Source of the DNA: JAFGSG01 sp964626055 | Lineage (GTDB): Bacteria > Spirochaetota > UBA4802 > JAFGDQ01 | Assembly: GCA_964626055.1 (NCBI GenBank) | Contig: CAZVDF010000009.1 | Location: 22,058 to 86,057 of the forward strand | Direction of reading: 5' to 3' | Length of the DNA stretch: 64,000 bases | In this document: piece by piece, positions 8,628-16,681 of the stretch | Layout of the letters: the number at the start of each line of letters is the position of its first letter | Position numbering within the stretch: the first letter of the stretch is position 1 | Translations under genes and position numbers: made by a program | The notes under the pieces: model-generated | Database searches by the model: none | What the model was told of the DNA's origin: nothing | What the model saw: the letters and a program-made list of their open reading frames with translations, nothing else

Positions 8628-8966
8628 CTATATTTTTAAATCTTCAACAAAAAAAGGCGTGCATCTCAGGCCTATGCTTTTTCTCTTAACCCATATTCTT
8701 ACCATTGTCACAGTTTCTCCGTAAATATTGCTGATGTTGGGAAGCTCTTCTATATGAAATATATCCTTGGTTTTGAATTCGTAGTACGAAGTGTTATTGT
8801 TATAAGGCTCTATAAGCAATATTACAATTTCATTATTATACGGATGTTTCTTTGGCGAACCCGTGAAAGGAACGTATGCTTTCTTTAATTCCTTGGGATC
8901 AACGCTTTTTTTATAAGATTGAATTTCATATTTATTTGCTTTTTTTATTAACTCTCTCAGCGGCAT
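8628..8966 (-). CDS. Conserved-looking protein of unknown function, 112 aa
   Basis: A 112-residue soluble, mixed-charge protein with no signal peptide or membrane segment. The start is well supported by GGAGGG six bases before ATG. Its C-terminal half (MVRIWVKRKSIGLRCTPFFVED) looks like a compact beta-rich domain. I do not recognise the family with confidence. It is directly followed by arfB on the same strand, suggesting co-expression. Confidence 0.75.
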   Translation of the reverse strand: MPLRELIKKANKYEIQSYKKSVDPKELKKAYVPFTGSPKKHPYNNEIVILLIEPYNNNTSYYEFKTKDIFHIEELPNISNIYGETVTMVRIWVKRKSIGLRCTPFFVEDLKI

Positions 8967-9071
8967 TTTATTCCCTCCTAAAATACAATCCCATGTTATA
9001 ATATTTAAACGACATATTACAAATATTAATATTGGATAAAAATATTATGTCAATATTTTTTAAAACAGCCG

Positions 9072-9301
9072 GAAGTTATCTCAAAATTAAGTTTTGCTCT
9101 TAAATAAAATTCCCCGGGGCAAGCCCCCGGTACTGACGTACCGGCCGCCACCTTCGGTGTCGGCGGGGTATTATGTTTCAAGGCGTTATCGATTTGCTCC
9201 GCAAATCGATAGGCTTACATCCTCGATGCAAGCGTCGAGGTATTACGCCTTGAAATAAATTGAAATATATTACATACAACTATAATTTCAAGATGGCTTC
9301 T
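9072..9301. repeat. MITE-like element, family 1, copy A (GC-rich core)
   Basis: The ends GAAGTTATCTCAAAATTA (9072-9089) and TAATTTCAAGATGGCTTCT (9283-9301) form a degenerate terminal inverted repeat shared with other copies in this window. The interior differs from the others: it is GC-rich and folds into several hairpins. One example is TTTCAAGGCGT paired with ACGCCTTGAAA, enclosing two smaller stem-loops (ATCGATTTG/CAAATCGAT and CCTCGA/TCGAGG). It fills the gap between two leftward genes. Confidence 0.65.
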
Positions 9302-9321
9302 GGATGGTAAATATTAATTTT

Positions 9322-10353
9322 TCATTTCTGCGGCTCGATAATTACTTTGATCGAGTTATGCAGTATGGGCGACGCAACAGACTGAAAGCCTTTTTGCGCT
9401 TCCTCGAGTTTAATTCGATGAGTTATAAGTTTATTTACATTAACCGTGCCTGTCCTTATCATTCTGAGAGCAAGCGCACAGTCCGCCGGGCTGCCGGCAT
9501 ATGTGCTTGTCAGGGTAACCTCGGTTCTCCAGAAAATATCGTTCACCTTCGCAGGAATCAGCGCATCTTCGGGAGCTGAAGCAAAAAACAGTATTGTGCC
9601 GCCTTTTTCAACCGTATTCATGGCAAGAGGTATGAACTCGCCATGACAAATAATAACAAGATCCGCCAGCAATCCCCCGTTTGCGTTCCGAACGGATTCG
9701 CTCAGCCCGGCATCGGCTTCGAGCGCGGCATCAGCGCCCATTTTCCGGGCCATTTCGAGACGGGCTTGAATTGTGTCCGCAGCCATGATGAGCCCGGCCC
9801 CGGTCGCTCTCGCCAGCGCTATATGAAGCAGCCCGGCTATGCCGCTGCCAATGACAAGTACGCTCTGCCCCGGCGCAAGCCTGGCTCCCATCTGCCCTCT
9901 TATAACGCAGGCCAGCGGCTCCATAAATGAAGCGTCTTCGAATGAAACGCCATCAGGTATATGGAACGTGCCCCTGTCGACATTTACTGACGGTATTCTT
10001 ATAAACTCGGCAAACCCGCCCGGATCAAAATGAGTTCCTCTTTGAAGCATTACGCAGGTCGTGTGATGACCGCTCAAACAGTAATGGCAAGTATTGCATG
10101 GTACATGATGCGTGGAAGCGATCCTGTCCCCCGGTTTAAAATTTATTACGCTTTTTCCTATTGACGCTACTTCCCCGGCAACTTCATGACCCAGAACCAG
10201 CGGAACCTTATCCTTTCTGTACCATTCCATTACATCGCTTCCGCATATTCCGCTTGCGACTACCCGCATCAGTATCTCTCCTTCACCGATACCGGGCACC
10301 GGCATCTCCTGGAGCCGCACATCATTGTTGCTGTAATACATTGCCACGCGCAT
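9322..10353 (-). CDS. Zinc-dependent medium-chain dehydrogenase (sorbitol/threonine dehydrogenase-like)
   Basis: A 343-residue MDR-family alcohol or polyol dehydrogenase using NAD(P). The catalytic-zinc region GICGSDVMEW and GHEVAGEV is followed by a full structural-zinc motif CNTCHYCLSGHHTTC. The Rossmann motif VLVIGSGIAGLLHIAL sits around residue 170. The length is normal. The substrate cannot be read from sequence; sorbitol, threonine or another secondary alcohol are options. No neighbours suggest a pathway. Confidence 0.88.
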   Translation of the reverse strand: MRVAMYYSNNDVRLQEMPVPGIGEGEILMRVVASGICGSDVMEWYRKDKVPLVLGHEVAGEVASIGKSVINFKPGDRIASTHHVPCNTCHYCLSGHHTTCVMLQRGTHFDPGGFAEFIRIPSVNVDRGTFHIPDGVSFEDASFMEPLACVIRGQMGARLAPGQSVLVIGSGIAGLLHIALARATGAGLIMAADTIQARLEMARKMGADAALEADAGLSESVRNANGGLLADLVIICHGEFIPLAMNTVEKGGTILFFASAPEDALIPAKVNDIFWRTEVTLTSTYAGSPADCALALRMIRTGTVNVNKLITHRIKLEEAQKGFQSVASPILHNSIKVIIEPQK

Positions 10354-10582
10354 GATCTTCTCCTGTTCCCCCGCAAAATACTTGACTCATATAAAAATTC
10401 GCTTATCAATAATGTCAATATTAATACATATGTTCGATCAATGATCCAAATATTTTAAAATAAAGCCATATCAAAATTATAATTTATTTCATTATATTAT
10501 GATATAACTTCAATGTAATCATTAATCACTTGCATGGATCAATAATTCTGACATGCGCATCCTGTCTGAAGGAGATTATCAA

Positions 10583-10915
10583 ATGAACGAATTTATTGTA
10601 ATTTTAAGCACAATTTCATCAAAAAATGAAGCAATTAAAATCGCAAAGAAACTGGTGCAAAAAAAACATGCCGCTTGTGTTAATATAATTGAAGGACTGA
10701 CATCCGTCTATGAATGGAAAGACGAATTATGCGCAGAAAAGGAATGCCTCATGATAATAAAAAGCAGAAAAAAACTTTTTAACGAATTGAAAAAAGAAAT
10801 ACTATCGCTTCATACATATGAAGTCCCGGAAATCATCTCCCTGCCTGTAACAGACGGCCTTGAACAATATTTAGACTGGATAAATAAAAATACCGGTACA
10901 ATATCAGATCTGTAA
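10583..10915 (+). CDS. cutA: Divalent-cation tolerance protein CutA
   Basis: A 110-residue CutA1 protein, a trimeric ferredoxin-fold protein linked to divalent metal tolerance. Motifs are LVQKKHAACVNII, VYEWKDEL, IIKSR and HTYEVPEIISLPV, in the family order. The start is the ATG at 10583, seven bases after GAAGGAGA; an upstream in-frame ATG at 10553 lacks such a site. It is monocistronic, with a repeat element and terminator downstream. Confidence 0.95.
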   Translation: MNEFIVILSTISSKNEAIKIAKKLVQKKHAACVNIIEGLTSVYEWKDELCAEKECLMIIKSRKKLFNELKKEILSLHTYEVPEIISLPVTDGLEQYLDWINKNTGTISDL

Positions 10916-10965
10916 TTGTGCGTAAAATGATGTATTAATTACACAAAATAAATATGACAATATAC

Positions 10966-11171
10966 TAGAAGCCATCTCAAAATTATTAATTCATATAAGT
11001 GATTTACGATAAATTGGAATACATTATAAAATTTTCTCCGGAATCAGACCTTCCTGGTAAATTTTTCATGTTCTTAAACGCTTTTGCATCAGGTCTGAAA
11101 GGCGTCCTCAAAAATTTTATAATGTATTCCAATTTATCAACAAATATTATATAATTTTGAGATGGCTTCTA
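10966..11171. repeat. MITE-like element, family 1, copy B (palindromic core)
   Basis: Near-perfect terminal inverted repeats TAGAAGCCATCTCAAAATTA and TAATTTTGAGATGGCTTCTA bound this copy, with TA at both outer edges. Inside are the long arms AAATTGGAATACATTATAAA and its complement, around a core (about 11034-11110) that contains ATCAGACCTTCCTGG and GCATCAGGTCTGAAAGGCG. The same core recurs at 29352-29515 and 47276-47467. It has no coding frame and sits between cutA and the zinc-ribbon gene. Confidence 0.85.
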
Positions 11172-11187
11172 AATAAAATCTCCAATT

Positions 11188-11217
11188 CATAATGTTTGAC
11201 TTAAGTCAAACATTATG
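11188..11217. repeat. Perfect 30-bp palindrome
   Basis: The sequence from CATAATG to CATTATG, centred on CTTAAG, is identical to its reverse complement over all 30 bases with no spacer. It begins 16 bases after the end of repeat copy B. It may be a protein-binding site or a cruciform/hairpin in the cutA 3' region. Confidence 0.8.
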
Positions 11218-11265
11218 CTATTAATTATGATTATCTTATTAATGATCGGTGAAATTACCGGCAGA

Positions 11266-11291
11266 CACCGCCAGAGGCGGTGGTTTTATTT
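11266..11291 (+). terminator. Rho-independent terminator
   Basis: A seven-base-pair stem CACCGCC/GGCGGTG with an AGA loop is followed by GTTTTATTT. It would end transcripts from cutA, before the small zinc-ribbon gene. Confidence 0.6.
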
Positions 11292-11328
11292 CATAATAAA
11301 AAAATTATAATTTCTCATCGGTGATACC

Positions 11329-11556
11329 ATGAAATGCCCCGGACAAGACACCCGATTCTGGGACGGCAGCGCAATATTCGAAGTCAAATGCCCTGTATGC
11401 GGGCATCATGAAGAATTTTTTAAGGACGAAAGTTCAAGAAAATGCAAGAAATGCGGAAACAGAATCTCAAATCCGAAGATGGATACCGGCTGTGCGGCCT
11501 GGTGTAAATTTGCAGATCAATGTCTTGGAGAAATATCAAAAAATAAATCCGACTGA
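11329..11556 (+). CDS. Small zinc-ribbon protein, 75 aa
   Basis: A 75-residue protein with CPVCG and CKKCG pairs forming a zinc ribbon, flanked by an N-terminal MKCPGQDTRFWDG and a C-terminal CAAWCKFADQCLG. From memory, this whole module usually occurs at the N-terminus of larger proteins, some with an HD phosphohydrolase domain; here it stops after the module. No ligand or function is known to me. The start codon is supported by a weak GGTGATACC leader. It is preceded by a terminator, so it is probably transcribed on its own. Confidence 0.75.
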   Translation: MKCPGQDTRFWDGSAIFEVKCPVCGHHEEFFKDESSRKCKKCGNRISNPKMDTGCAAWCKFADQCLGEISKNKSD

Positions 11557-11821
11557 ATTTTTATATTTATTAACATTAAAACCATTATTCAAATTTTACT
11601 ATATCCACTTTTAAAAATATTCCACTAAATAATATTATTTATTTGATTAAATCGAATAATTACAATATAATTTAGCTGCATATTTCCCTGTATTATCCAT
11701 ATCCTGCATCTTTAAAATTATTCAGAGGACTAAAAGCTGCGGGTCAATAAAGTCATGAAACAGCGGTATCATAATTGTTTTTATCTCAACTCGGCAATAA
11801 AGCGATAAAAACGAGAAAATA

Positions 11822-14800
11822 ATGAAAAACAATAAGAATTCGGATAAAACAAAACGAAATATTCCTTCGGCAAAAAAAAGGGGGAAAACCGGAAAAATCC
11901 GAAAAAATCTTTCCGGGAAAAAAACTGAAAAAATACCAGCGGGGTATTTAGCCTCAATTTTTGAGAAAGATAACGATATAATAATAATTACCGATACGAA
12001 AGGCATCATTGAATATGTAAATCCGTATTTTGAAAAAGTAACAGGCTATAAAAAAGAAGAAGTGCTGGGAGAGAAACCCGGCCTGCTGAAAAGCGGTTAT
12101 CATTCGCCTGGCTTCTACAAAAAATTATGGGATACAATTTCGAACGCTAATAACTGGAACGGCATACTTATCAATAGAAAAAAGGATGGGAGCCTCTATC
12201 ATGAAGAAGCAAATATTTTTCCGATAAGAAACAGCAAAGGGAAAATCCTTAAATTTGCCGCCATCAAAAGGGATATATCTGATAGAATAAAAGCCGAAGA
12301 GGAAATACTAAAGCAAAACCGTCTTTTTAGCGATATGATCGATGCTTTTACTTATCCGGTCTATGTAATAGACGCGGACAAAGGCGATATAATTATCGCG
12401 AACAGCGCCGCAAAGGCACAGAATATCATGGAAGGCCAGCATTATAATCGAATAAACTACGGATCAAGGCTGAGAGCATCTTCCGGAGTACCTGCCAAAG
12501 GATCCCCTTCGGAAATAATAAAAAAGACCAAAGAGCCAGTTTATATGGATTTTTCCGATGTAGACGGACATGGGAACACCGTCTTTAGAGAGCTCTACGG
12601 ATATCCGATTTTCGACACTCAGGGCAATGTAATACAAATAATCGAATACATAATGGACATTACCGACCGCAAGAGGTCGCAGGAAGAGCTTATAAAACTT
12701 TCGCAGGCAGTTGAACAAAGCCTGAATATTGTAATGATTACAGATAAGGACGGGATCATAGAATATGTTAATCCCAAATTTACCGAAATTACCGGTTTCG
12801 ACTTCCAGGAAGTCGTAGGGATTAAAGCTTCTAAGCTCGGAGAGCTGGCCCCCGGGGAAAAGGAACTATTCTGGGATACTTTGAGAAAAGAAGGCGAATG
12901 GCGCGGAGAATTCCACAACAGAAAAAAAAGCGGGGAATACTACTGGGAATACGCCTCGATATACGCAATTAAAAATTCTCAGGATATCATAGCCCATTAC
13001 ATAAAGGACGCGGTAAACATTTCAAAAAGAAAGGAAGCAGAGGAAGAGCTTAAAGCTGCAAAAGAAAAAGCGGAGCAGGCAAACCGCTTTAAAAGCGCAT
13101 TTCTCGCAAATATGAGCCATGAGATCAGGACACCGCTTAACAGCATTCTCGGATTTATCGAACTTCTGCTCATGACCGATCTGGACCGTCAGCAGAAAGA
13201 ATATTTTGACACGATAAAAGACAGCTCAAAAGTACTCCTCGGGATAATAGACGACATTCTGGATTTCTCAAAAATTGAAAGCGGAAAACTTGAAATCGAC
13301 AACATAAAATTCTATTTAAAACATGAAATGGAACCGGTTGTCGATATGTTCGTTACAAGAGCAGACGAAAAACACATTGAACTTTTATACTTTATCGATC
13401 CCTCGCTGCCTCAGCATGTAATCGGCGACCCTCTGAGGATAAAGCAGGTTTTGAATAATCTTATAAGCAATGCAATTAAATTCACACCCGAAAGAGGGAA
13501 AATACTGGTTGAAATAAAACTGACGGAAATGTCCGAAAATTGCCGCATATTATTTTCGGTCACCGATAACGGCATCGGAATACCCAGACAAAAACAAAAC
13601 ATGATATTCAACGCGTTTGCACAGGCGGATTCCTCCATCTCCAGAAAATACGGCGGTACCGGACTGGGATTAACTATCTCATCGCATCTTGTAAGAGCAA
13701 TGGGAGGCGAGCTTAAAATTGAAAGCGAGGAAGGGAAAGGCAGCAAATTTTCTTTTGAGCTTGACTTTTCGGATTTCAGCGGAACAGACATCTTTAAAAG
13801 AGATTATAATTTCGACAATTTAAAATGTTTTCTGTTCGTGCAAAACATGGACGAAAAGACCCAGCTGGACAATATCGAACGTTATCTTAAAGCTTTTAAT
13901 ATAGAAACGGAAGTATTTTCATCTTTTGACGAAATAAAAAAATTTCGTCTGAAATCAAATAATATAATTTTTCTGAACTATCTGTTTAACACCCCTGCGG
14001 ATCTAGAAAAAATCCATGATTTGCTGCCGGGTATGCCATTAATATTGATCGCAAACAGAATGGATCACGAATATTTAAAACCGATGATAAGCAGCATGAT
14101 AAAGGTAATATATAAACCTATCTATGCTTCGAAAATCATAGGCGTCATACTCGAGCTTGCATACAATGAAAAACAGGTCGCGCAATCCGAGTCATACATC
14201 GATAAAAAACAGAAAATACACTTAAACGGCAGTGCGCTGGTGGCTGAAGACAACATCATTAACCAAAAATTAATAACTCTTATGCTGAAAGAAATCGGAA
14301 TCAGCACAGACCTGGCAAAAAACGGCGCGGAAGCGGTCGAAAAATTCAACAATATGAAATATGACTTGATTCTAATGGACATTAATATGCCTGTAATGGA
14401 CGGCATTGAAGCGACAAAAAAAATTTTAGAAACAGAACAAACAAAAAACCTGGAACACACGCCTATAATCGCCCTTACCGCGAAATCAATTATAGGAGAC
14501 AGGGAAACGATACTCGGTTCGGGAATGGATGATTACCTTACAAAGCCTATAAGCATCAATAAATTATTGGGAGCGCTTTCCCCTTTATTAAAAAATAAAG
14601 AATACATGCCGGACGCAAAGTTACAGATTTCGGCCAATCCAGGAGATACAGGAGAAAAATCAATCGAAAATATTATGAAAACTGAAAATGAAAAAGCCGC
14701 ATTATCAAATCAGGATGGGAAATACGATCTGGAAGCAACAGCCAGTGAGCTCGGGATAGATATAGAATTTTTATCGAATCTGATCAGCCAGTTTGTGACG

Positions 14801-15052
14801 AACTTTGAGAATTATTTCGCTTCTATTTTAAAAAGCGTACGGGATCGTGAATTTGACGTAATTTATTCCGAGGCTCATAAATTAAAGGGCACGGCATCCA
14901 ATTTAAGGCTTAAAAAGATCGCAGAATACTTTCTAGAAATGGAAATAAATGCAAAAAACAAAAAGCAATTCGATTATAACGGAATATTGAGCCTGGTTAA
15001 AAAAGAATTTGATTCCTTAAAAACACAATTTCTTCAGGAATATGGAGACTGA
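11822..15052 (+). CDS. Hybrid sensor histidine kinase (PAS-PAS-PAS-HisKA-HATPase-REC-HPt)
   Basis: A 1076-residue cytoplasmic hybrid kinase with no membrane segments. A lysine-rich start (1-40) precedes three PAS domains at about 45-150, 165-285 and 290-410. HisKA carries H433 in MSHEIRTP. The ATPase domain has LNNLISNAIKF near 541, DNGIGIP near 581 and GGTGLGL near 611. A stretch at about 665-780 looks like a degenerate receiver. A canonical receiver follows with phospho-acceptor D853 in LMDINMPVMDG, and an HPt domain with H1019 in SEAHKLKGTASN. It therefore contains a whole phosphorelay. The partner response regulator follows seven bases later. Signal unknown, presumably a soluble or redox cue sensed by PAS. 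Confidence 0.93.
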   Translation: MKNNKNSDKTKRNIPSAKKRGKTGKIRKNLSGKKTEKIPAGYLASIFEKDNDIIIITDTKGIIEYVNPYFEKVTGYKKEEVLGEKPGLLKSGYHSPGFYKKLWDTISNANNWNGILINRKKDGSLYHEEANIFPIRNSKGKILKFAAIKRDISDRIKAEEEILKQNRLFSDMIDAFTYPVYVIDADKGDIIIANSAAKAQNIMEGQHYNRINYGSRLRASSGVPAKGSPSEIIKKTKEPVYMDFSDVDGHGNTVFRELYGYPIFDTQGNVIQIIEYIMDITDRKRSQEELIKLSQAVEQSLNIVMITDKDGIIEYVNPKFTEITGFDFQEVVGIKASKLGELAPGEKELFWDTLRKEGEWRGEFHNRKKSGEYYWEYASIYAIKNSQDIIAHYIKDAVNISKRKEAEEELKAAKEKAEQANRFKSAFLANMSHEIRTPLNSILGFIELLLMTDLDRQQKEYFDTIKDSSKVLLGIIDDILDFSKIESGKLEIDNIKFYLKHEMEPVVDMFVTRADEKHIELLYFIDPSLPQHVIGDPLRIKQVLNNLISNAIKFTPERGKILVEIKLTEMSENCRILFSVTDNGIGIPRQKQNMIFNAFAQADSSISRKYGGTGLGLTISSHLVRAMGGELKIESEEGKGSKFSFELDFSDFSGTDIFKRDYNFDNLKCFLFVQNMDEKTQLDNIERYLKAFNIETEVFSSFDEIKKFRLKSNNIIFLNYLFNTPADLEKIHDLLPGMPLILIANRMDHEYLKPMISSMIKVIYKPIYASKIIGVILELAYNEKQVAQSESYIDKKQKIHLNGSALVAEDNIINQKLITLMLKEIGISTDLAKNGAEAVEKFNNMKYDLILMDINMPVMDGIEATKKILETEQTKNLEHTPIIALTAKSIIGDRETILGSGMDDYLTKPISINKLLGALSPLLKNKEYMPDAKLQISANPGDTGEKSIENIMKTENEKAALSNQDGKYDLEATASELGIDIEFLSNLISQFVTNFENYFASILKSVRDREFDVIYSEAHKLKGTASNLRLKKIAEYFLEMEINAKNKKQFDYNGILSLVKKEFDSLKTQFLQEYGD

Positions 15053-15058
15053 TACGAT

Positions 15059-16099
15059 ATGCTTCCCCAATTACACGCGATATCCGTGGATGACGACGAA
15101 CTGAATCTTTTAATCATAGAAAAACTGGCGCAAAAAGTAGGACTAAAAATAACAAGTTTCTCTAATCCTGTTAAAGCGTTCGAATTTATAAAAAAGAGCC
15201 ATATCGATATTGTCTTTGCCGATTATTTAATGCCTGAGATGAACGGGATTGAACTGATCAGGAATATCAGAGACTATCATCCTAACATTCCCATAGTAAT
15301 GATAACCTCAATCTCAGATAACGAACAGCTTAAGCTTGATGCCATAGAAACAGGCGCCACCGAATTTCTGACAAAACCTCTTAACGGCGCCGAGTTCATT
15401 GCCCGGATTACAAATCTGGCAAAAATAAGAAACTACCAGATTCTTTTAAAAGACAAAGCCCTTCTCCTGGAAAATGAAGTTAAAACAGCTACGCAGAATC
15501 TGCTTAAAAGAGAATTCGAGACGCTGATAGTGCTTGGGAACGCCGCTGAACATAAGGATCCGGAAACAGGCAATCATGTTTCAAGAGTCGCCCATTACTC
15601 GAGAATGCTTGCGATGCTGCACGGAGAGAACGAAGAACAGCAGGAAATCATTCTTAATGCCGCGCCACTGCACGACGTAGGCAAGATCGGCATACCGGAT
15701 TCTATACTTCTAAAACCCGACAAACTATCAAAAGAAGAATGGAATAAAATGAAAACCCATCCATATATAGGATTCGACATATTAAAAAACACCGAAAGCC
15801 CGTTTCTTAAAGCCGGTGCAATAATTGCGAAAACACATCATGAAAAATATAACGGCAGCGGATATCCTGAAGGCCTCAGGGGAGAAGAGATACATTTATT
15901 CGGTCGGATAGTGGCAATAGCGGACGTCTTTGACGCATTGACCGTAAAAAGGCCGTACAAAGATCCATGGCCGTTCGATAAGGCTATAGAACTGGTTGAA
16001 CAGGAAAGAGGAAAACATTTTGATCCAGTTATCGTTGACCTGTTTATAAAAAATACCAACCGTGTAAAAAAAATTTCCAATATTTTCAAAGATATATAA
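15059..16099 (+). CDS. Response regulator with HD-GYP c-di-GMP phosphodiesterase domain
   Basis: A 346-residue protein with an N-terminal receiver (acceptor D55 in FADYLMPEMNG, K107 in LTKPL) and a C-terminal HD-GYP domain. The catalytic residues are H205-D206 (LHDVGKIG), H260-H261 (KTHHEKYNGSGYP) and GYP at 268-270. HD-GYP domains hydrolyse cyclic-di-GMP. The gene is seven bases after the hybrid kinase, which should phosphorylate it, so the pair likely tunes c-di-GMP in response to the PAS signal. A PilZ-type protein, a possible reader of that signal, is encoded at 23.2 kb. Confidence 0.95.
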   Translation: MLPQLHAISVDDDELNLLIIEKLAQKVGLKITSFSNPVKAFEFIKKSHIDIVFADYLMPEMNGIELIRNIRDYHPNIPIVMITSISDNEQLKLDAIETGATEFLTKPLNGAEFIARITNLAKIRNYQILLKDKALLLENEVKTATQNLLKREFETLIVLGNAAEHKDPETGNHVSRVAHYSRMLAMLHGENEEQQEIILNAAPLHDVGKIGIPDSILLKPDKLSKEEWNKMKTHPYIGFDILKNTESPFLKAGAIIAKTHHEKYNGSGYPEGLRGEEIHLFGRIVAIADVFDALTVKRPYKDPWPFDKAIELVEQERGKHFDPVIVDLFIKNTNRVKKISNIFKDI

Positions 16100-16171
16100 A
16101 AGGTCATCAATGACAGAATCAATATACAAAAAAATATTTTTTAATTGACATTTGATACTTTAAGATTAGAC

Positions 16172-16198
16172 TTATAGTAATAATTCCGATTATCAATT
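16172..16198 (+). promoter_or_regulatory. Likely PerR operator in front of perR
   Basis: TTATAGTAATAATTCCGATT (and the following TATCAAT) matches most of the perfect palindrome found before katG. It lies just ahead of the perR start, as expected for autoregulation. Confidence 0.6.
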
Positions 16199-16206
16199 GG
16201 CGTACA

Positions 16207-16587
16207 TTGAATATACGAAACAGTAAACAGAGAACCAGGATACTTGAACTGTTAAGAAGCACAGGATCGCATCCGACTGCAACCTGGCTTTATGATAAAT
16301 TAAAAAAAGAATTCCCGAATTTAAGCCTTGGAACTGTATACAGGAATTTAAATATACTTGTTGAACAGGGTTTGATCAACAAAATCGATTTCGGAAGCAC
16401 TTTCGACAGATACGATGCGAAAATTGGAAAGCATTATCATTTTATATGTGAGAAATGTGATTTAATAACGGACATATCAATGCCCATTGTAGACGAACTG
16501 GATAAACAGGTTATATCAAAAACAGGTTTTAAGGTAAAAAGACATAGAATTGAATTTTATGGTCTCTGTAAAAACTGCAGAGAATAA
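16207..16587 (+). CDS. perR: Peroxide-responsive regulator, Fur family (PerR-like)
   Basis: A 126-residue Fur-family repressor. The winged-helix part ends with LGTVYRNLNILVEQGLI. The regulatory metal-site segment RYDAKIGKHYHFICEKC carries the Asp and two His typical of PerR, and two CxxC pairs (CEKC, CKNC) form the structural zinc site. The start is taken as TTG at 16207 because the domain begins there and no ATG fits. Directly downstream lies katG, separated by a perfect palindrome. The assignment as PerR rather than Fur rests on the Asp ligand and this context. Confidence 0.85.
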   Translation: MNIRNSKQRTRILELLRSTGSHPTATWLYDKLKKEFPNLSLGTVYRNLNILVEQGLINKIDFGSTFDRYDAKIGKHYHFICEKCDLITDISMPIVDELDKQVISKTGFKVKRHRIEFYGLCKNCRE

Positions 16588-16600
16588 ATTTTTTTGCTTT

Positions 16601-16629
16601 ATTATAATAATCGTTCCGATTATTATAAT
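16601..16629 (+). promoter_or_regulatory. PerR-type operator of katG
   Basis: A perfect 13-bp inverted repeat, ATTATAATAATCG and CGATTATTATAAT, with a three-base spacer TTC. It contains TATAAT hexamers that could serve as -10 elements, so a bound repressor would block the promoter. A related site precedes perR. Confidence 0.75.
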
Positions 16630-16681
16630 TTAATTTAAATTAGGGCATTCTTTAAAATTATAAACTAAAGGAGAAAATAAC

